Shown here piece after piece: positions 59,301 to 64,000 of a DNA stretch of 64,000 bases; position 1 is the stretch's first letter; every line of letters starts with the position of its first letter. Below the pieces are notes generated by a model. The model was not told the origin of the DNA, did no database searches, and saw only the letters and a program-made list of their open reading frames with translations. The DNA comes from Endozoicomonas sp. SCSIO W0465 (GTDB lineage Bacteria; Pseudomonadota; Gammaproteobacteria; Pseudomonadales; Endozoicomonadaceae): positions 5,558,001 to 5,622,000 of the forward strand of contig NZ_CP092417.1 of assembly GCF_023716865.1 (NCBI RefSeq), given 5' to 3'. A program made the translations under genes and the position numbers.

Positions 59301-60835
59301 TGGCGGAAATAGTCATATACGGTTCGGGTTCTGTTCGAGAGCACCGCCATTGGGGTATCGTCCCCCATAGAGCCAACCGCTTCCTGACCAGACTCTACCA
59401 GCGGACGGATTACCTGGTCACGCTCCTCAAAGGTGACCATAAACATCTTCTGATAGACGTTCAGCTGCTCAGGAGAAAAGTGGTCAACCTTGTAATCATC
59501 TTCGCTGAAGTGCGAACGGATACGGTAGGCGTTCTGCTTTAGCCACTGCTTATAGGGCTGTCGGACTTTCAGTTTGTCATCGATATCATGAGCCTGGTGC
59601 AATTCACCAGTCTCGGTATCAATCGCCAGAACTTCCCCCGGTCCAACCCGGCCTTTGGCAACGACATCTTCAGGCTTGTAGCCATGAACGCCAACCTCGG
59701 AAGCCACGGTCAGATAACCGTTTCTGGTAATGACCCAGCGTGAAGGGCGCAGGCCGTTACGATCCAGGGCACAGACGGCATTGCGGCCATCGGTGATCAC
59801 CAGGCCAGCGGGGCCATCCCATGGCTCCATATGCATGGAACTATACTCGTAGAACGCTCTGAGATCCGGGTCCATGGTATCGACATTCTGCCATGCGGGT
59901 GGAACCAGCATACGAATGGCACGATAAAGATCCACACCGCCAGTGACCAGAACCTCCATCATGTTATCCAGGCTGGATGAGTCAGAGCCGGTGCGATTCA
60001 CCAGTGGAGAAATATCATCGAGGGTCTGCAGCAACGGTGACTGGAACTTCTTACGACGGGCTTCTGCCCAGTTACGGTTACCGGTGATGGTGTTGATTTC
60101 CCCATTGTGAGCCAGCATACGGAATGGCTGAGCCAGCTGCCAGCGCGGCATGGTATTAGTAGAAAACCGCTGGTGGAATACACAGATCGCTGTTTCAAAG
60201 CGGGTATCGCCGAGATCCGGATAAAACGTCGACAGGTCAACCGGCATCATCAAACCTTTGTAGGTGATGACTCTGGGCGACAGGGAACAGATATAATAAT
60301 CCTGATCTTCTGCCATCTCCATATTGGTATAACGGCGAGCCATGTAGAGCCTGGCATTGAACTCTTTCTCGTCCAGCTCACCTTCGGGAGTCACAAAAAT
60401 TTGTTCTATGCCAGGAAGCAGGTCTTTGGCAATAGGTCCAAGGCATTCAATATTGACAGGAACCTTGCGCCAGCCAACAACGTGGAGTCGCTGTTTCTCC
60501 AGCTCTTTTTCCAGTGTTTTTTTGCCTTTCCCGGCTTTTGCTTTATCCGTGTTGAGAAAAACCATACCCACGGCATATTGCCCGGGGAGTTCGCAGCCAA
60601 ACTTTTCTTTTGCCACCGCTCGAAAAAAAGAATCCGGCGTTTGAATAAGAAGACCACAACCGTCGCCTGTTTTACCATCGGCAGCAATACCACCGCGGTG
60701 TGTCATACAGGTCAATGCTTCAATCGCCGTTGTCAAAAGGTGATGACTTTTTTTACCTTCCATCTGGGCAATTAGCCCGAAACCACAGTTATCCCGAAAC
60801 TCCCCGGGATTATACAGACCTGCTTTCATAGGCAT
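56372..60835 (-). CDS. gltB: glutamate synthase large subunit
   Basis: 1487 residues, full length. A short propeptide precedes Cys 17 (N-C-G-F-G), the N-terminal nucleophile of the glutaminase domain (about 17-420), with the ammonia-tunnel and central domains after it. The FMN synthase domain (about 800-1190) contains S-G-Y-D-G-G-T-A-A-S-P and the 3Fe-4S cysteines C-K-Y-L-R-I-C-H-L-N-N-C. The C-terminal GXGXG beta-helix has G-A-T-G-G-T-L-Y-A-A-G-R-A-G-E-R. The start may be Met 1 or Met 3. It forms the GltBD complex with the next gene. Confidence 0.98.
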   Translation of the reverse strand: MPMKAGLYNPGEFRDNCGFGLIAQMEGKKSHHLLTTAIEALTCMTHRGGIAADGKTGDGCGLLIQTPDSFFRAVAKEKFGCELPGQYAVGMVFLNTDKAKAGKGKKTLEKELEKQRLHVVGWRKVPVNIECLGPIAKDLLPGIEQIFVTPEGELDEKEFNARLYMARRYTNMEMAEDQDYYICSLSPRVITYKGLMMPVDLSTFYPDLGDTRFETAICVFHQRFSTNTMPRWQLAQPFRMLAHNGEINTITGNRNWAEARRKKFQSPLLQTLDDISPLVNRTGSDSSSLDNMMEVLVTGGVDLYRAIRMLVPPAWQNVDTMDPDLRAFYEYSSMHMEPWDGPAGLVITDGRNAVCALDRNGLRPSRWVITRNGYLTVASEVGVHGYKPEDVVAKGRVGPGEVLAIDTETGELHQAHDIDDKLKVRQPYKQWLKQNAYRIRSHFSEDDYKVDHFSPEQLNVYQKMFMVTFEERDQVIRPLVESGQEAVGSMGDDTPMAVLSNRTRTVYDYFRQQFAQVTNPPIDPLREAIVMSLETCLGRELNLFEETPEHAARVILKSPILSTAKFLDLMSVRHQHKSLETETINLTYDPSTGLEQAVLNVCDQAEKAVQSGKVLICLSDRHIDQGLLPVPAAMATGAVHHRLIEKGLRSESNIIVETASARDSHQFAVLIGFGATAVYPYLAYEIINDQIRSGEVITDPREAYKGYRKGIGKGLMKILSKMGISTIASYRGAQLFEAVGLSREIVDLCFCGVQSRIQGARFEDFHYELGLLAETAWKARKPIQQGGLLKYVHDSEYHAFNPDVVQQLQIAVKTGDYQEYRKYAELVNKRPVATLRDLLGLKLSEKALVVDEVEAVGEIVRRFDSAAMSLGALSPEAHEALAEAMNRLGGRSNSGEGGEDEARYGTNRMSRIKQIASGRFGVTPHYLVNAEVLQIKVAQGAKPGEGGQLPGGKVNALIARLRYSVPGVTLISPPPHHDIYSIEDLAQLIYDLKQVNPEALVSVKLVSEPGVGTIAAGVAKAYADLITISGYDGGTAASPLTSIRYAGSPWELGLSEAHQTLRGNGLRGKVRLQTDGGLKTGLDVVKAAILGAESFGFGTTPMIAMGCKYLRICHLNNCATGVATQDQSLREEHFKGEVEMVMNFFTFVAEEVREWLALLGAKTLEEVVGRTELLELLPGLTEKQQNLDLSPILGSADVPVDKPMTCQVDRNPPYDQGELAEEMVRQTIQTIESGEGGEFSFTVGNCDRSIGARLSGEIAKRYGNQGMADQPLKLKLTGSAGQSFGVWNAGGLEMRLEGDANDYVGKGMTGGKLVIFPPVGSSFVTHETAIIGNTCLYGATGGTLYAAGRAGERLGVRNSGANVVVEGAGDHCCEYMTGGLVTVLGRAGHNFGAGMTGGFAYVLDLERSFVDRYNHELVDIHRIDNEAMEPYQSHLLSVLEDYVSETGSAWGQELIDDFYDYSGRFWLVKPKAASLDTLLASTRGSPE

Positions 60836-61290
60836 TATCTCACCAACCTCATCAACCCATTATTTTTCTGGCTTGCCTTGCTCGTCATAACTCGTCATCA
60901 AAGTCATCCCGACTTTTCCCAGAGCGTCTTTTATACCCCGGGGTGTAGCCCGGAAGGAGGCTTTGTCCCGGAAGGCTCCGCATTCCACGTCTTAATCAGG
61001 TGGATTCCGCATCTTTTAAAACGTTCTGTGTACTACTGGCGCACTGTGCATCTGCAGCCATAATTATATAATTTAAATACATAAAAAAATCTGACACGCA
61101 CAACGGCTCGTCATTCTACACGGCTGTCACGGCAACCACAAATGACCCTTATCAATGCAAGTAAAAACCACAACAAAAAGCTAAAAATCGAAACCGCTTG
61201 CAGCAAATTGTGGCAAATCCACACTTTCCCGGACAAAGTTGATCAGTTCGAGATGAACTGGAGAGAACTCTCCAGCCATTGAGAAAGTAG
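60836..61290. other. non-coding stretch between aroB and gltB
   Basis: 455 bases with no gene I can support. It holds the gltB leader and promoter, a short GC-rich direct repeat (CCCGGAAGG at about 60950 and 60968), and a perfect CTGGAGAG/CTCTCCAG palindrome at 61258-61275 just after aroB. In Pseudomonas-type genomes a SPOR-domain gene (damX-like) lies between aroB and gltB; it is absent here. Confidence 0.5.
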
Positions 61291-62370
61291 TCAGGTAGAG
61301 AACTGCTGAAGGCTGTCCATTAAATTTTTATGACTAAAACGGTCCGTAACCACTGCATTGCCAATAGCATCCAGAAGCACCAACCGCAATTGGCCATCCA
61401 GTACTTTTTTATCCACCGCCATTAGCTCAAGAAAGCGCTCCGGCGAAATACCGGCAGGAGGCATGACCGGCAGGCTCACCGACTCAAGCAAAGCGACAAG
61501 ACCATCGACGTCTTCTCTGGATATATTCCCTTCCCGACAGGAAAGATCAGCTGCCATCACCATACCGGCAGAAACCGCTTCACCGTGCAACCAGGAGCCA
61601 TAACCCATATGGGTTTCTATTGCATGGCCAAAGGTGTGTCCAAGGTTAAGAATGGCACGGATACCGGACTCGGTTTCATCCGCCTCGACCACTCGGGCTT
61701 TGTCCTGGCAGGATTGATGGATGGCATAGGAAAGTACCTCCGGGTCACGATCTCTCAAACGCCCGATATTTTCCTGTAACCATTGATAAAATGGCTTATC
61801 ACAAATCAAGCCATATTTGATCACTTCTGCCAGCCCCGCTGAAAGCTCCCGATCTGGTAAGGTGTTCAGTGTCGTTGTATCAATAATGACGGCATTGGGC
61901 TGATAGAATGCTCCGATCATGTTTTTACCCAAGGCATGGTTGACCCCGGTCTTTCCCCCCACCGAAGAGTCAACCTGGGAGAGCAGAGTCGTTGGCACCT
62001 GAATAAAATCCACACCCCGCTGATAGCAGGCCGCCGCAAAACCGGTCATATCCCCGATGACACCGCCACCTAATGCCAGTAATGTTGTTTTTCGTGTATG
62101 CCGTTCCTGTAAAAGCTGATCAAAAATAAGGTTGAGTGTGTCAAGATTCTTATACTTTTCACCATCCGGCAAAGTGATTACCGTTAACTCATAATTTGCC
62201 AAGGTGTGCTTGATAAGATCCAGATAGAAAGCTGCAACTGTCCCGTTGGTAACAATCGCAACACGCCTGCCTTTGATATAAGGCTGAAAATAATCAGCGT
62301 TTGAACAGAGTTCAGAGCCGATAAAAATGGGATAACTTCTCTCCATCAGATCGACTTTAAGTTCCAACAT
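61291..62370 (-). CDS. aroB: 3-dehydroquinate synthase
   Basis: 359 residues, standard. NAD-binding G-G-G-V-I-G-D-M-T-G-F-A (about 99-110) and the zinc/substrate residues in D-S-S-V-G-G-K-T-G-V-N, L-A-E-V-I-K-Y-G and L-N-L-G-H-T-F-G-H-A-I-E are all present. It makes 3-dehydroquinate, the first ring of the shikimate pathway; aroQ at 26356 encodes the next enzyme. It starts 14 bases after aroK in a two-gene operon. Confidence 0.98.
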   Translation of the reverse strand: MLELKVDLMERSYPIFIGSELCSNADYFQPYIKGRRVAIVTNGTVAAFYLDLIKHTLANYELTVITLPDGEKYKNLDTLNLIFDQLLQERHTRKTTLLALGGGVIGDMTGFAAACYQRGVDFIQVPTTLLSQVDSSVGGKTGVNHALGKNMIGAFYQPNAVIIDTTTLNTLPDRELSAGLAEVIKYGLICDKPFYQWLQENIGRLRDRDPEVLSYAIHQSCQDKARVVEADETESGIRAILNLGHTFGHAIETHMGYGSWLHGEAVSAGMVMAADLSCREGNISREDVDGLVALLESVSLPVMPPAGISPERFLELMAVDKKVLDGQLRLVLLDAIGNAVVTDRFSHKNLMDSLQQFST

Positions 62371-62384
62371 GGCTGATTACTCCC

Positions 62385-62906
62385 TCACTGTTTTTCCAAA
62401 CCAACGGTTTGAATAATTTTTTTAATAACCTGGCGGGGTGATAGGATGGCTGTGTCCAGAACAAGGTCTGCAATCGACCGGTACAGCGGATCACGCTCTT
62501 CAAGCAGCCTGGTCAGAACCTCTTCGCGATCTGGTCGTTGCAGCAGTGGACGACGCTTATCTTTTTCTGTTCTCTGCAACTGGATTGACACCGGTGTACT
62601 TAAATAAACAACAAAACCATTGGTGCTCAAGTTCCGCCTGTTTTCTGATTGGCCAACAGCACCCCCACCGGTTGCCATGACCACACCTTTTTGACAGCAA
62701 ATCTCTTCGATGACCTGGCTTTCTCTGTACCGGAACCCCTGCTCACCTTCAACATCGAAAATCCAGGGAATATCTGCCCCACTGCGCTCTTCAATGACAT
62801 GATCCGAGTCAAGAAAGGGACGGGACAGCTCTTTAGCCAACATCCTGCCGATGGTACTTTTGCCAGCCCCCATGGGCCCAATCAGATAGATATTTGTTAA
62901 TGGCAT
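62385..62906 (-). CDS. aroK: shikimate kinase
   Basis: 173 residues. Walker A G-P-M-G-A-G-K-S-T-I-G (about 10-20), shikimate-binding D-S-D-H-V-I-E-E-R-S-G and G-G-G-A-V, and the lid region R-P-L-L-Q-R-P-D (about 118-125). It phosphorylates shikimate. A strong terminator separates it from pilQ upstream, so aroK-aroB probably have their own promoter in the 75 bases before the ATG. Confidence 0.97.
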   Translation of the reverse strand: MPLTNIYLIGPMGAGKSTIGRMLAKELSRPFLDSDHVIEERSGADIPWIFDVEGEQGFRYRESQVIEEICCQKGVVMATGGGAVGQSENRRNLSTNGFVVYLSTPVSIQLQRTEKDKRRPLLQRPDREEVLTRLLEERDPLYRSIADLVLDTAILSPRQVIKKIIQTVGLEKQ

Positions 62907-62980
62907 GCTCTTTGCCAGCCTGACTTCCTGCCTGTGTGCAGCGAGCGTAGCGCATCGTAAGCAGTTATGACAACAAAAAA

Positions 62981-63000
62981 GCGGGAGCAGCTGCTCCCGC
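62981..63000 (-). terminator. bidirectional intrinsic terminator between pilQ and aroK
   Basis: A 20-base perfect palindrome GCGGGAGCAGCTGCTCCCGC with AAAAAA on its left and TTT on its right. On the minus strand it ends in a T6 run, ideal for ending the pilQ transcript. Confidence 0.85.
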
Positions 63001-63093
63001 TTTCGTGAATTTCCCGGTTGTGGTTATATCGACAGTGACGCCTACCGCTTCGCCTCCGCAGCCCTCCCTGAGAACGAGGGAATATGAGGCAGT

Positions 63094-64000
63094 TTAACGC
63101 AATGAAACACCTTCAGTAACGATTCTTGGGGTAATAAAGACCAGTAGTTCTTCTTTATCATCACTTTCTGTTTTATTGCGGAACAAGCCACCAACCCAGG
63201 GAATATCTCCCAACACAGGTACTTTAGTAATACCTTGTTTCTTGCTCTGCTTGAAGACACCACCTAGTACAACGGTTTCACCATCTTCAACCAGCACCTG
63301 AGTAGTGATTTCATTGGTCGAAATAATAGGTACATTATTGGATGCCTGATCGGTGGTATCGTCATTATTGATTTTGATATCCATAATGACCCGACCATCC
63401 GGGGTAATCTGTGGTGTCACCTCCAGTCCCAGCACTGCATCCTTGAACGCCACAGAAGTAGCTCCACTGGAAGTTTTCTCTTCGTACGGGATTTCTTTAC
63501 CTGATTTGATCACCGCCGTTTTCTTATCTGCTGTAATGACTTTTGGTTGTGAAATTACTTCACCGCCGCCATCACTCAACAGGGCAGAAAGCTCAAGGTT
63601 CAAAATGGTGCCTCCATTGGTGGAAAAGCCAATGGCAATAGCACTTGAACCCGCTCCGGTTACACTCAGGTCAGTGAAAACATTATCATCCTGACCACCA
63701 CCAACAGAAAAGTTGTCATCTTCTCTTGAGCCAGCCCATTTGACCCCAAGATCTTCTTTGAAATTGGAGCTGAGCGTCACGATACGAGCTTCAATCATAA
63801 CCTGACGAATGGGAATATCCAGTTGATCAATCAGCTCTCTCAATTCATCCAGCTTGGCCTGAGTATCCTTGATCAACAGACTATTGGTTCTTGCAACCAC
63901 CTGAACCGAGCCTCTTTCTGTCAGCAGACTGGCACCTTCTGCTCCCTGCAAGACCGTGGCAATTTCTGCAGCGTCAGCGTAATTAATCTGAACCAGATCG
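63094..64000 (-). CDS. pilQ: PilQ, type IV pilus secretin, C-terminal part (runs off the window)
   Basis: About 300 C-terminal residues; the frame is open to base 64000 and begins with D-L-V-Q-I-N-Y-A-D-A-A-E-I-A. The N1/secretin linker (L-L-I-K-D-T-Q-A-K-L-D-E-L, V-M-I-E-A-R-I-V) and the secretin domain (L-G-V-K-W-A-G, V-I-S-Q-P-K-V-I-T-A, V-P-V-L-G-D-I-P-W-V-G-G-L-F-R) are clear. It ends E-E-L-L-V-F-I-T-P-R-I-V. The secretin forms the outer-membrane pore through which type IV pili emerge. Gene order pilQ-aroK-aroB matches other gammaproteobacteria. Confidence 0.96.
   Translation of the reverse strand, partial: DLVQINYADAAEIATVLQGAEGASLLTERGSVQVVARTNSLLIKDTQAKLDELRELIDQLDIPIRQVMIEARIVTLSSNFKEDLGVKWAGSREDDNFSVGGGQDDNVFTDLSVTGAGSSAIAIGFSTNGGTILNLELSALLSDGGGEVISQPKVITADKKTAVIKSGKEIPYEEKTSSGATSVAFKDAVLGLEVTPQITPDGRVIMDIKINNDDTTDQASNNVPIISTNEITTQVLVEDGETVVLGGVFKQSKKQGITKVPVLGDIPWVGGLFRNKTESDDKEELLVFITPRIVTEGVSLR

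Noticed and set aside
60107..60775. Plus-strand open frame of 222 residues over the start of gltB
   Set aside because: Antisense shadow of the conserved glutaminase domain.
1..64000. tRNA or rRNA genes and CRISPR arrays
   Set aside because: No cloverleaf-like segment, rRNA-like segment or regularly spaced short repeat array was seen; the repeats present are mobile elements.

Overview
This window reads as the chromosome of a host-associated marine gammaproteobacterium, most like Endozoicomonas or another Oceanospirillales/Hahellaceae relative. That rests on gene content (gammaproteobacterial housekeeping blocks aroQ-accB-accC-prmA, dusB-fis-purH-purD and pilQ-aroK-aroB-gltB-gltD-hemE, plus a type III secretion system and a heavy insertion-sequence load). 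It is an inference, because no rRNA or species marker is present.

Region 1 (1-23.4 kb) is a type III secretion (T3SS) locus read on the minus strand: a first gene encoding a large protein with an Inc-like bilobed hydrophobic segment (20813-23182), an EspA/SseB-like filament protein, a SycD/LcrH chaperone, the major and minor translocators (SctE, SctB), an unusually long gatekeeper SctW, a CesT-type chaperone, the inner-rod protein SctI and, 11.4 kb further on, SctJ and the start of SctK. The sctI-sctJ junction, normally adjacent, is split by a block of mobile DNA and two possible effector or surface-protein genes. The mobile block holds a three-level nest (160-bp MITE in IS630 in an IS50-like element), an IS4-family element carrying an antisense group II intron, an IS3 remnant and a TA-flanked palindromic MITE. 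The three secreted translocon proteins share a short repeated module (G-Y/F-S-x3-I...), the most unexpected protein-level signal in the window.

Region 2 (23.6-31.1 kb) is ordinary core metabolism on the plus strand: ppa, dsbD, aroQ, accB, accC, prmA and a DUF3426 zinc-ribbon membrane protein.

Region 3 (31.1-48.6 kb) is an accessory island between the DUF3426 gene and dusB. It carries a divergent nsrR-hmp nitric-oxide defence pair with a clear NsrR operator, then an exopolysaccharide locus read mainly on the minus strand (outer-membrane barrel, Wza-like exporter, Wzc-like kinase, Wzy/WaaL-like polymerase or ligase, CpsB-like phosphatase, TPR-like membrane protein). The locus is visibly decaying: three genes are hit by insertion sequences (two by IS66, one by an IS4/IS701-type element that removes the ribosome-binding site) and the kinase has a frameshift that removes its tyrosine-rich tail.

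Region 4 (48.9-64 kb) returns to core genes: dusB-fis, purH and purD on the plus strand, then hemE, gltD, gltB, aroB, aroK and the 3' part of pilQ on the minus strand. I saw no tRNA, rRNA or CRISPR array.
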